This document shows, piece after piece, positions 1 through 6,175 of a DNA stretch of 10,157 bases. Under the pieces are notes generated by a model. It saw only the letters and a program-made list of their open reading frames with translations. It ran no database searches and was not told the DNA's origin. The stretch comes from QALR01 sp045646925 (lineage in GTDB: Bacteria; Bacillota; Clostridia; Oscillospirales; CAG-272): positions 1-10,157 of the forward strand of contig JAZRLQ010000004.1 of assembly GCA_045646925.1 (NCBI GenBank). The letters run 5' to 3'. Position 1 is the first letter of the stretch, and every line of letters starts with the position of its first letter. Made by a program: the position numbers and the translations under genes.

Positions 1-359
1 CCCGCTCTTTTTACGCGGCAGATCAGTTTTTCCGCCTCCTTTTGCAAACGCAGAAACGCCGTCTCGCTCCCGTATTCCGAAAGCGTGGAAACAAAGGTCG
101 AAAGAAAGACCGCGATCCCGATCCCTACCGTCTCGAAAATATTATGTGTATGGAACATCAGAAGCACGTTGACCGCAAGAGCCGCCAGCAAGATTTTTAT
201 AATAGGATCGCCGAAGCTTTCCAGATATTTGATCAAAAACGATTTTCTTTTTCTCCTCGTAAACAGATTGCTCCCGTATTTTTTTCGGGAGCTGATAACC
301 TCCTCGGACGTAAGCCCCATCAAAGAGTACTTTTTGGCATTTTTCGTTGACTGCGTCAT
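1..359 (-). CDS. P-type cation-transporting ATPase (PMCA/Ca2+-type), N-terminal part, cut by the window edge
   Basis: Only the first 119 codons are present; the gene continues beyond position 1. The translation begins MTQSTKNAKKYSLMGLTSEE. Residues 15-34 carry the cation-ATPase N-terminal pattern (GLTSEEV, then RKKYGSN). A basic stretch follows, then a first hydrophobic segment at about 53-70 (PIIKILLAALAVNVLLMF) and a second at about 76-93. Near 100-118 is the start of the actuator domain (AFLRLQKEAEKLICRVKR), as in P2-type Ca2+ pumps. Members couple ATP hydrolysis to cation export across the cytoplasmic membrane. The phosphorylation motif DKTGT would lie outside the window, so the exact ion cannot be judged. 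The ATG at 359 is chosen because AAAGGA sits 9 bases upstream. The gene lies 86 bases downstream of the VanZ-like gene on the same strand, with no terminator seen between them, so an operon is likely. Confidence 0.85.
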   Translation of the reverse strand, partial: MTQSTKNAKKYSLMGLTSEEVISSRKKYGSNLFTRRKRKSFLIKYLESFGDPIIKILLAALAVNVLLMFHTHNIFETVGIGIAVFLSTFVSTLSEYGSETAFLRLQKEAEKLICRVKRA

Positions 360-445
360 AACACCGATTCCTTTCGCTTTTTTAATCAATGTATTCAAGC
401 TCGTGTATTTCTATGACTTCCGAGCCGAGATTGTACCATTCCCTC

Positions 446-901
446 TCAAATTGATCGATATTCAGTCGAATAAATCTTTCCAAAAAACAAAAACCCGACA
501 CACGCGCCCGCCAAATTGACGATCAGATCGTCGATATCGGGAACTCCCACGCGCAAAACGCCTTGCATGATCTCCGCGGAAAGAACCATCAGAAAGATCA
601 CTCGGAAAACGCCCCCGAATTTTCTCATATCAGAAAACAAAGCAGGGAGCAGAAACCCCATCGGCATGAAAAGAAGAAAATTGCCCCCGATATTCCGTAT
701 CGCAAGTAAAAAGCTTTCCTCGTCCTTCCGTTTCAGAAAAAATCCGATATAACGAGAAAGCGTTTGAAACGGCACAACGTTTGCGCGACAGGCGAAATAT
801 TCACTCAAAGGAACCGACAAATCCGCCGTTCTTCCCGCAAAAAGAATTCCCGCGAGCACAATGCCGTATAGCCCGAACAAACAAAAAAGCATTTTTCTCA
901 T
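446..901 (-). CDS. VanZ-family membrane protein
   Basis: A protein of 151 residues counted from the ATG at 901. It has a hydrophobic N-terminal helix (about 5-23), a NVVPFQTL motif at 41-48, the typical VanZ core NIGGNFLLFMPMGFLLP at 70-86, a further membrane helix at about 98-114 with E110 and Q113, and the conserved DIDDLIVNLAGACVGF at 122-137. These fit the VanZ-like family of four-helix membrane proteins. VanZ of the Tn1546 vancomycin cluster gives low-level teicoplanin resistance, but most chromosomal members have no proven role, and no van genes are visible here. A GTG at 907 is also in frame, but the GGAG at 909-912 sits 7 bases before the ATG at 901 and only 1 base before the GTG, so the ATG is preferred. 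It is transcribed toward the P-type ATPase gene and away from the AI-2E-family gene. Confidence 0.88.
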   Translation of the reverse strand: MRKMLFCLFGLYGIVLAGILFAGRTADLSVPLSEYFACRANVVPFQTLSRYIGFFLKRKDEESFLLAIRNIGGNFLLFMPMGFLLPALFSDMRKFGGVFRVIFLMVLSAEIMQGVLRVGVPDIDDLIVNLAGACVGFLFFGKIYSTEYRSI

Positions 902-920
902 ATCCACGCTCCAAAGAAAA

Positions 921-948
921 TTTATAGAAAATTCATATTAAAAGACAA
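921..948 (-). promoter_or_regulatory. Possible sigma-A promoter for the VanZ-like gene
   Basis: Read on the minus strand, TTGTCT (943-948) is followed after 16 bases by TATAAA (921-926). The start of transcription would fall near 914, leaving a leader of only about 13 bases that still contains the GGAG site. The -35 box is imperfect and the leader very short, so another promoter slightly upstream is possible. Confidence 0.4.
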
Positions 949-955
949 AAAGATA

Positions 956-984
956 TTGAATTATCCGTCTCTTTATGGTATTAT
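956..984 (+). promoter_or_regulatory. Sigma-A promoter of the AI-2E-family gene
   Basis: TTGAAT (956-961), a 17-base spacer, then TATTAT (979-984). Spacing is ideal and both boxes are close to consensus. Transcription should start near 991, inside or just before the Fur-box-like palindrome at 993-1010. Confidence 0.7.
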
Positions 985-992
985 ATGAAAAT

Positions 993-1010
993 GAATAATA
1001 ATTATCATTC
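993..1010. promoter_or_regulatory. Fur-box-like operator
   Basis: The bases GAATAATAATTATCATTC form an 18-base inverted repeat whose two 9-base halves differ at one position. The 15-base stretch 993-1007 matches the Bacillus Fur box TGATAATnATTATCA at 12 of its 14 defined positions, with both mismatches at the left end. It lies about +3 to +20 from the predicted transcription start and just ahead of the ribosome-binding site, a normal place for a repressor. PerR boxes share the AAT-n-ATT core, but the TCA at the right arm favours Fur over PerR (TTATAAT) and Zur. Binding is inferred, not shown. Confidence 0.5.
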
Positions 1011-1025
1011 GGAAAGGAAATTGTT

Positions 1026-2297
1026 TTGAAACGTTATCAGAATCAAAAATATGTGACGATTGCCGCGTATACGGTCATCGTTCTGTTATTGACGATATCT
1101 ATCGTTTTTTTCTTTTTGAACCTGGACATCATCAGTGTCTTTTTTAAAAAACTGTTCAAAATCACCGCTCCATTGCTCTATGGCGCTTGTATTGCTTACG
1201 CTCTGAATCCTTTGATGAAGGTTTTCGAGGAAAAGGTTTTTCGTCCCAGAAGAAGGAGATCCACGCTTTCGCGTTCCACACGAAGAGGTCTTGCGGTAGC
1301 TTGCTCTATTTTGTCGGTCATCGCTTTTCTGACGCTCTTCGTCGCAATGATCATCCCTCAGCTGAAGGTCAGTGTGAAGGATCTCATTGACAAGCTTCCG
1401 GAATACATCGCTTCGCTCGAGGATCTCGCGAACACCCTCGCGCAAAGCAACGAGACCATCGCAGGCATCGTGAATTCGGCGCTTGAATATCTTGACGATC
1501 TGATGTCGCGCTCGTACGAATTGCTTCAGGAATATCTTCCCATGCTCAAGGATATCCTTCAATCCGTCGCAACCGCAGTGCTTGATATCGTCCTCGGCTT
1601 CGTCTTCGCCGTATATTTTCTTTGCGCAAAGGAATACATTCTCGCGCAGACGAAAAAGATCATGCTGGCGCTTTTCAGCGAAAAATATTACAAGAAGATC
1701 GCTTATTTCGTATCCCTTACGGATAAGACGTTCGGAAAATACTTCGTCGCGGCGATCCTCGACTCGATCCTCGTCGGCTTTATTTGTTTCTTGCTCGTGC
1801 AGATCGCGGGAATGCCGTACGCGCCGCTGATCGGCGTGGTCATTGCGATCACCAACATCATCCCTATCTTCGGTCCTTTCATCGGAGCGATCCCCTGCGC
1901 AATCATTCTCTTCGTATGTAAGCCCTCTTACGCTATCATCTTCGGTATTATGATCCTGATCGTGCAACAGATCGACGGTAACATCATCGTTCCCCGTATC
2001 CACGGCGCTTCCACGGGATTGCCTCCCGTTTGGATCATCGTATCCATCACGATCATGTCCGGTCTCTTCGGCTTCATCGGTATGTTCATCGGCGTACCTT
2101 GCTTCTCCGTTATCTATATGTCTGTCAAGCAGTACGTGGAATCCAAATTGGAAAACAAGTCCTTTTCGACAGACACCGTTGCCTATATGAACGCGGAAGA
2201 ACGAAAGCGCTTCCTCGTCGATGACGAAGGAAAAACCAAACCGTCCTTCAAGGAGAGATTCGAAAAGATCTTCAAGCGGACGAAAAAAGGAACCTGA
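1026..2297 (+). CDS. AI-2E transporter family (PerM/YtvI-like) membrane protein
   Basis: A complete 423-residue protein of usual family length. Hydrophobic segments lie at about 11-32, 45-62, 88-112, 178-200, 237-262, 264-296, 300-316 and 333-367, with a long soluble region at about 113-177. The family hallmark lies in the second half: NIIPIFGPFIGAIP at 277-290, followed by DGNIIVPRIHG at 317-327. The C-terminal tail (about 370-423) is charged and rich in Lys and Glu. Characterised relatives include TqsA, linked to autoinducer-2 export, and some Na+/H+ antiporters, so the substrate here is unknown. The start is a TTG; AGGAAA ends about 6 bases ahead of it and no ATG lies close by in frame. 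The gene stands alone with its own promoter, a Fur-box-like operator over the start site, and a strong terminator 13 bases after the stop. A long antisense ORF through it is a codon-usage shadow. Confidence 0.92.
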   Translation: MKRYQNQKYVTIAAYTVIVLLLTISIVFFFLNLDIISVFFKKLFKITAPLLYGACIAYALNPLMKVFEEKVFRPRRRRSTLSRSTRRGLAVACSILSVIAFLTLFVAMIIPQLKVSVKDLIDKLPEYIASLEDLANTLAQSNETIAGIVNSALEYLDDLMSRSYELLQEYLPMLKDILQSVATAVLDIVLGFVFAVYFLCAKEYILAQTKKIMLALFSEKYYKKIAYFVSLTDKTFGKYFVAAILDSILVGFICFLLVQIAGMPYAPLIGVVIAITNIIPIFGPFIGAIPCAIILFVCKPSYAIIFGIMILIVQQIDGNIIVPRIHGASTGLPPVWIIVSITIMSGLFGFIGMFIGVPCFSVIYMSVKQYVESKLENKSFSTDTVAYMNAEERKRFLVDDEGKTKPSFKERFEKIFKRTKKGT

Positions 2298-2309
2298 TCC
2301 CATAAAAAT

Positions 2310-2343
2310 ACCCCGACAGATTTTCAATATCTGTCGGGGTTTT
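2310..2343. terminator. Bidirectional intrinsic terminator between converging genes
   Basis: A perfect 12-base-pair stem (ACCCCGACAGAT at 2310-2321 with ATCTGTCGGGGT at 2329-2340) encloses a 7-base loop. On the plus strand it is followed by a short T run. On the minus strand it is followed by five T (the A run at 2304-2308). It can therefore end both the AI-2E-family transcript and the epimerase transcript coming from the other side. Confidence 0.92.
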
Positions 2344-2366
2344 ATCTTTAATATATAAAGCGCTTT

Positions 2367-3461
2367 TTACACGCCCAAAAGAATATCCGCGATCCGTTTG
2401 CACGCAAAGCCGTCTCCGTAAGGATGAGAAACTGAGGTCATTGCGCGATAGGCGGCTTCGTCCTCCAGAAGCAATTTTATGCTCTGATACACATTCTCTT
2501 CATCCGTTCCGACGAGCTTTAGCGTTCCCGCACGCACACCTTCGGGGCGTTCCGTCGTATCGCGCATAACGAGAACGGGCTTGCCGAGAGAGGAAGCCTC
2601 CTCCTGTATTCCTCCGGAATCCGTAAGGATCAAAAAGCTTCTCGCCATGATATTGTGACATTCCACCACGTCCAACGGCTCCGTCATGCGAAGATTTTCG
2701 CAATAAGAAAGCTCTTCCCGCGCGATCTTCCGCACGGCAGGATTTTTATGCATGGGATAGATCGCCTTCACGTCGGAATATTCCGACAATATACGGCGAA
2801 GCGCCCGAAACATTCTCCGCATGGGTTCACCGAGATTTTCTCTTCTGTGCGCAGTAAAAAAGATCAGTCGGCTTCCCTTTCCCCAGTCCAGAAGCGAATG
2901 GGAGAAATCCGCGCGTACGGTATATCTCATTGCGTCCACAACGGTATTTCCCGTAACGAAGACGCACTCCCGCTGCTTCCCCTCCCGCAAAAGATTTTCA
3001 CTTGCAAGCGGTGTCGGCGCAAAATGATAATCCGCCATCACGGAAACGGCTTGTCTGTTAAATTCCTCGGGATACGGGCTTTTCGCGCAATACGTGCGCA
3101 ACCCCGCCTCAACGTGACCGACGGGGATTTGCTTATAAAAGCAAGCGAGCGCCGCCGCGAACGCCGTCGTCGTGTCTCCGTGTACCAAAACGGCATCCGG
3201 CTTTTCTTTCTCCAAAGCAAAATGAATATCGTTCAAAATTTTCGTCGTAATGTCAAAAAGAGTCTGTCCTTCTTTCATAACCGAGAGGTCGTACTGCGGT
3301 TCAACGTTGAAGATCTTCAACACCGAATCGAGCATTTCCCGATGCTGTCCCGTTACGCAGACGATCGTCTCCACGCCTCCTCTTTCTTTCAGCTCATTGA
3401 CAAGAGGACACATTTTGACTGCTTCGGGTCTGGTCCCGAAAACAAGCATGATTTTTTTCAT
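2367..3461 (-). CDS. wecB: UDP-N-acetylglucosamine 2-epimerase (non-hydrolysing)
   Basis: A complete 364-residue enzyme of standard length that interconverts UDP-GlcNAc and UDP-ManNAc in the cytoplasm. UDP-ManNAc feeds wall teichoic acid linkage units, capsules or other surface polymers. Family motifs in order: GTRPE at 9-13 with K16, HGDTT at 94-98 (D96), HVEAGLRT at 116-123 (E118), PEEFNRQ at 131-137 (E132), AHRREN at 204-209 (H205), DSGGIQEE at 281-288 and RDTTERPEG at 300-308. These include the catalytic acids, the UDP-binding residues and the allosteric-site region, so the enzyme should be active. The name mnaA is used for the same enzyme in Gram-positives. AAAGGAAT stands just before the ATG. 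The gene is alone on its strand, so the polymer it serves cannot be told from this window. It has its own perfect promoter about 134 bases upstream and ends at a shared terminator. Confidence 0.95.
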   Translation of the reverse strand: MKKIMLVFGTRPEAVKMCPLVNELKERGGVETIVCVTGQHREMLDSVLKIFNVEPQYDLSVMKEGQTLFDITTKILNDIHFALEKEKPDAVLVHGDTTTAFAAALACFYKQIPVGHVEAGLRTYCAKSPYPEEFNRQAVSVMADYHFAPTPLASENLLREGKQRECVFVTGNTVVDAMRYTVRADFSHSLLDWGKGSRLIFFTAHRRENLGEPMRRMFRALRRILSEYSDVKAIYPMHKNPAVRKIAREELSYCENLRMTEPLDVVECHNIMARSFLILTDSGGIQEEASSLGKPVLVMRDTTERPEGVRAGTLKLVGTDEENVYQSIKLLLEDEAAYRAMTSVSHPYGDGFACKRIADILLGV

Positions 3462-3594
3462 TCCGATTCCTTTCGTTCTCTCTTATTCCATGAAAAATAT
3501 CACAATGTTCTTTTGGTTCAAGCAAGCCGAAGCACCTCTATTTTTCCACAAAAAGGGAAAAAGCCTCTTCTTGCTCAGGATTTTCGTTTGTTTT

Positions 3595-3623
3595 ATTATA
3601 TCGCGTGGGACAGTATATGTCAA
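3595..3623 (-). promoter_or_regulatory. Perfect-consensus sigma-A promoter of the epimerase gene
   Basis: On the minus strand TTGACA (3618-3623) is followed by exactly 17 bases and TATAAT (3595-3600). Both boxes match consensus at all 12 positions. Transcription should begin near 3588, giving a leader of about 125 bases. The leader contains a possible 7-base-pair hairpin (TTTTTCC with GGAAAAA, plus-strand 3540-3562 region), with no recognised riboswitch. Confidence 0.85.
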
Positions 3624-3668
3624 CAGAAAAAAGTTTTCATATATTGATAAAAAACGACAAATTTTCTC

Positions 3669-3697
3669 TTTACAAGACAATTTGAATATGATATAAT
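3669..3697 (+). promoter_or_regulatory. Sigma-A promoter of the nfnAB operon
   Basis: TTTACA (3669-3674), a 17-base spacer, then a perfect TATAAT (3692-3697). Transcription should start near 3704. It is back to back with the epimerase promoter, with about 45 bases between the two -35 boxes. Confidence 0.85.
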
Positions 3698-3703
3698 AAA
3701 CAA

Positions 3704-3797
3704 ACGCCGTGAGCGGAGCTCTTCTCTTTCTCAACACGGCACCGATAAAATCGTCATCAAATTCTTACTCGTCCGCACGGACAGATCGGAGTTATTT
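3704..3797 (+). other. Structured 5' leader of nfnAB
   Basis: About 94 untranslated bases. GCCGTG (3706-3711) can pair with CACGGC (3735-3740). Inside that loop GAGC (3711-3714) can pair with GCTC (3718-3721), so the two stems share a base and compete at that point. A small hairpin GTCC-gcac-GGAC follows at 3771-3782. GGAG at 3788-3791 serves the GTG start 6 bases later. No terminator and no riboswitch class was recognised. The leader may only stabilise the transcript. Confidence 0.4.
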
Positions 3798-4634
3798 GTG
3801 TATAAAATCATCAGAAAACGTTATTTGAATCCGGCGCAGAACACGGTGGAAATGGTCGTGGAAGCGCCTCTCGTCGCAAGAAAATGTCTTGCAGGTCAGT
3901 TCATCATTTTCAGAACCCACGAATTCGGCGAACGAATCCCTCTCACCATCGCCGATTACGACAGAAAAGCGGGAACCGTCACGATCATGTTCCAGCCAAT
4001 CGGCGCTTCCACGGCAAAGCTCGCTGAATTGAACGAAGGAGAATACATTCTCGACTTCGCAGGTCCTCTCGGAAAGCCCTCCGAGGTCGAAGGCTTCAAA
4101 AAGGTCGCCGTTGTCGGCGGCGGTGTCGGCTGCGCCATTGCTTACCCCATCGCGAAAGCGATCCACGAGACAGGTGCCGAAGTCGATATTATCGCAGGTT
4201 TCAGAAATAAAGATATCGTTATGCTCGAAGAAGAAATGAAAGCCGCGTGCAAAAATCTCTACATCACCACAGACGACGGCTCTTACGGTGAAAAGGGATT
4301 CACGACCACGAAGCTGAAAGCGCTCATAGATGACGGCAACGCTTACGACGAAGTCATCGCCATCGGACCCGCCATGATGATGAAATTCGTTTGCGACGTC
4401 ACCAAGCCCTACGGCGTAAAGACCGTCGTCTCCCTCAACCCCATCATGATCGACGGAACGGGTATGTGCGGCGGTTGCCGCGTGACCGTCGGAGGAAAAA
4501 CCCGATTCGCTTGCGTAGACGGACCCGAATTCGACGGACACGAGGTCGATTGGGACGAATTGATCAAGAGAAACGCATTCTATAAAGAAGAAGAACACGC
4601 TTGCCGTATGACAGGAGGAAAACGCCATGGCTAA
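3798..4634 (+). CDS. nfnA: NfnA-type subunit: FAD/[2Fe-2S] protein of NADH-dependent ferredoxin:NADP+ oxidoreductase
   Basis: A complete 278-residue protein, the family's normal size. The N-terminal FAD-binding barrel is at about 1-95, with GQFIIFR at 33-39 and the flavin motif RIPLTIAD at 46-53. A nucleotide-binding Rossmann region follows from 102 (KVAVVGGGVGCAIAYPIAK). Near the C-terminus D219 and C224, C227 and C239 (DGTGMCGGC, then ACVDGPEFDG) form the [2Fe-2S] site; one Asp plus three Cys is typical of NfnA and sets it apart from four-Cys PyrK proteins. NfnA with NfnB carries out flavin-based electron bifurcation linking NADPH to NADH and reduced ferredoxin. The start is GTG with GGAG 6 bases upstream. 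The stop overlaps the nfnB start by 8 bases, so the two are translationally coupled. Related SudB (sulfide dehydrogenase) subunits are hard to exclude by sequence. Confidence 0.9.
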   Translation: MYKIIRKRYLNPAQNTVEMVVEAPLVARKCLAGQFIIFRTHEFGERIPLTIADYDRKAGTVTIMFQPIGASTAKLAELNEGEYILDFAGPLGKPSEVEGFKKVAVVGGGVGCAIAYPIAKAIHETGAEVDIIAGFRNKDIVMLEEEMKAACKNLYITTDDGSYGEKGFTTTKLKALIDDGNAYDEVIAIGPAMMMKFVCDVTKPYGVKTVVSLNPIMIDGTGMCGGCRVTVGGKTRFACVDGPEFDGHEVDWDELIKRNAFYKEEEHACRMTGGKRHG

Positions 4635-6018
4635 TATGAGTCTCAAAAAAACACCCATGCCTCAGCAGGACCCTGTCGAAAGAGCGAAAAATTTTGACGA
4701 GGTCACGCTCGGCTACACAGAGGAGCAGGCGATCGAAGAAGCAAACCGTTGTCTGAATTGCAAAAACCCGATCTGCCGTACGGGTTGCCCCGTAAACGTT
4801 CCGATCCCCGGCTTCATCAAAAAGGTTGCCGAAGGCGATTTTGAAGGCGCTTACGCGGTTCTCACCTCCGCAAACCTTCTGCCCGCCGTCTGCGGCAGAG
4901 TTTGTCCGCAGGAAAAACAATGCGAGAGCAAATGCATTCGCGGAATCAAGGGCGAGCCGGTCTCCATCGGCGCATTGGAGCGCTTCGTCGCGGACTACCA
5001 CAGAACACATAAAACCGAAGAAGCAAACGAGCCCGTTTCCAACGGTCACAAGGTCGCCGTTATCGGATCGGGTCCCAGCGGTCTTGCCTGCGCGGGCAGT
5101 CTTGCGCAGATGGGCTACGAAGTGACCGTTTTTGAAGCCTTTCACAAGGCGGGCGGCGTTCTCGTTTACGGAATCCCCGAATTCCGTCTGCCGAAGGCGA
5201 TCGTTCAGGCAGAGGTCGAGCATCTGCAGGCGCTCGGCGTTCAGATCGTGACCAACGCCATCGTCGGAAGATCCTTCTCCGTCGGAGAGCTTTTTGAAGA
5301 AGGCTATGAAGCTGTCTTCATCGGAAGCGGCGCGGGACTTCCCCAGTTTATGAACATCCCCGGAGAAAGCCTCCTCGGCGTATACTCCGCCAACGAATAT
5401 CTGACCAGAATCAATCTGATGAAGGCTTATCTCGACGAATATGACACGCCGATCAAAAAAGCGAAGAACGTTGCCGTTGTCGGCGGCGGCAACGTCGCAA
5501 TGGATGCGGCGCGTTGCGCAAAGCGTATGGGCGCGGAGCACGTCTACGTCGTATACAGAAGAGGTCTCGAGGAGCTTCCCGCTCGCCGCGAGGAAGTTCA
5601 TCACGCAATGGAAGAGGGCATCGAATTCCGTCTTCTGAACAATCCCCGTCAGATCATCGGTGACGAAAACGGCAAGGTTTGCGCCATCGAATGCGTGGAA
5701 ATGACGCTCGGTGAACCCGATGCTTCCGGCCGCCGCCGTCCCATCGAGAAAAAGGATTCCGAATTTCTCCTCAACGTCGATGCCGTCATCATCTCCATCG
5801 GTACGATCCCGAATCCTTTGATCAAATCCACTACCGAAGGTCTCGACGTCACGCAAAAGGGCTGTATCGTCGCGGACGATAACGGCGCGACCTCCATTTC
5901 CGGCGTATTTGCGGGCGGCGATGCCGTAACGGGCGCCGCTACCGTTATTCTCGCCATGGGTGCAGGAAAAAAATCAGCCGCAGCGATCCACGAATACATC
6001 CAGAGCAAAAATAATTGA
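4627..6018 (+). CDS. nfnB: NfnB-type subunit: NADPH-binding flavoprotein with two [4Fe-4S] clusters (GltD/GltA-like)
   Basis: A complete 463-residue protein. The N-terminal domain holds eight cysteines for two [4Fe-4S] clusters: C42, C45, C50, C54 and C89, C93, C99, C103. The FAD-binding motif is at about 143-155 (VAVIGSGPSGLAC), and a second Rossmann motif for NADPH is at 282-296 (VAVVGGGNVAMDAAR) with R311-R312 placed to hold the 2'-phosphate. The conserved flavin-closing motif GVFAGGDAVTGAATVI is at 426-441. This layout is that of NfnB, often mislabelled glutamate synthase small subunit (GltA/GltD). No glutamate synthase large-subunit gene is next to it and NfnA is directly upstream, so the NfnB reading is preferred. 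AGGAGG lies shortly before the ATG, inside the end of nfnA. The complex is soluble and works in the cytoplasm, balancing NADH, NADPH and ferredoxin pools in anaerobic fermentation. Confidence 0.93.
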   Translation: MANMSLKKTPMPQQDPVERAKNFDEVTLGYTEEQAIEEANRCLNCKNPICRTGCPVNVPIPGFIKKVAEGDFEGAYAVLTSANLLPAVCGRVCPQEKQCESKCIRGIKGEPVSIGALERFVADYHRTHKTEEANEPVSNGHKVAVIGSGPSGLACAGSLAQMGYEVTVFEAFHKAGGVLVYGIPEFRLPKAIVQAEVEHLQALGVQIVTNAIVGRSFSVGELFEEGYEAVFIGSGAGLPQFMNIPGESLLGVYSANEYLTRINLMKAYLDEYDTPIKKAKNVAVVGGGNVAMDAARCAKRMGAEHVYVVYRRGLEELPARREEVHHAMEEGIEFRLLNNPRQIIGDENGKVCAIECVEMTLGEPDASGRRRPIEKKDSEFLLNVDAVIISIGTIPNPLIKSTTEGLDVTQKGCIVADDNGATSISGVFAGGDAVTGAATVILAMGAGKKSAAAIHEYIQSKNN

Positions 6019-6019
6019 T

Positions 6020-6065
6020 ATAAGCGGTCCCCCTCTCCCTCAATCACGGGGAGCAGGGGGCTTAT
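6020..6065 (+). terminator. Hairpin after nfnB, probable weak terminator
   Basis: ATAAG (6020-6024) pairs with CTTAT (6061-6065), and the adjoining CCCCCT pairs with AGGGGG across a 4-base bulge. An inner CTCCC/GGGAG helix extends the stem. It starts 2 bases after the nfnB stop. The T run behind it is poor (TTATCATTT), so termination may be partial, or it may act as a transcript-end stabiliser. Confidence 0.55.
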
Positions 6066-6111
6066 CATTTAAAACATCCACTGCTGAAAGAGCCTCCCTT
6101 TTTCTACCCAC

Positions 6112-6140
6112 TTGACAAAATGGAAAAAATGCGGTATTCT
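6112..6140 (+). promoter_or_regulatory. Sigma-A promoter of the aldose epimerase gene
   Basis: A perfect TTGACA (6112-6117), a 17-base spacer, then TATTCT (6135-6140). Transcription should begin near 6147, about 29 bases before the start codon. It marks the epimerase and phosphoesterase as a unit separate from nfnAB. Confidence 0.75.
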
Positions 6141-6175
6141 ATCAGTATAACATTTCCTCGAAAGGATGATTTCAC

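Noticed and set aside
446..901. Vancomycin or teicoplanin resistance cluster because of VanZ similarity
   Set aside because: No vanH, vanA, vanX, vanR or vanS homologue is present in the window. Isolated VanZ-like proteins are common in Bacillota.
1086..2327. A 413-codon open frame on the minus strand across the AI-2E-family gene
   Set aside because: It mirrors a gene with clear family motifs. The translation is full of Asp, Arg, His and Glu with no recognisable domain, as expected for an antisense frame.
2655..3647. A 330-codon plus-strand open frame across the UDP-GlcNAc 2-epimerase gene
   Set aside because: Antisense to a well-conserved enzyme, running across its promoter, rich in Arg, His and Phe, and without a ribosome-binding site or domain.
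3704..3797. A riboswitch in the nfnAB leader
   Set aside because: Hairpins are possible, but no known riboswitch core and no terminator or clear sequestering stem over the ribosome-binding site was found.
3792..4658. A 288-codon minus-strand open frame across nfnA
   Set aside because: Shadow of nfnA. No plausible start signal and a composition dominated by Asp, Phe and Val.
4564..5856. A 430-codon open frame on the minus strand across nfnB
   Set aside because: nfnB has intact cluster cysteines and nucleotide-binding motifs on the plus strand. The antisense product shows no family pattern.
6020..6065. Short inverted repeat after nfnB as an insertion-sequence end or attachment site
   Set aside because: No transposase, no target duplication and no second copy were seen. 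Its place 2 bases after the stop codon fits a transcript-end hairpin.
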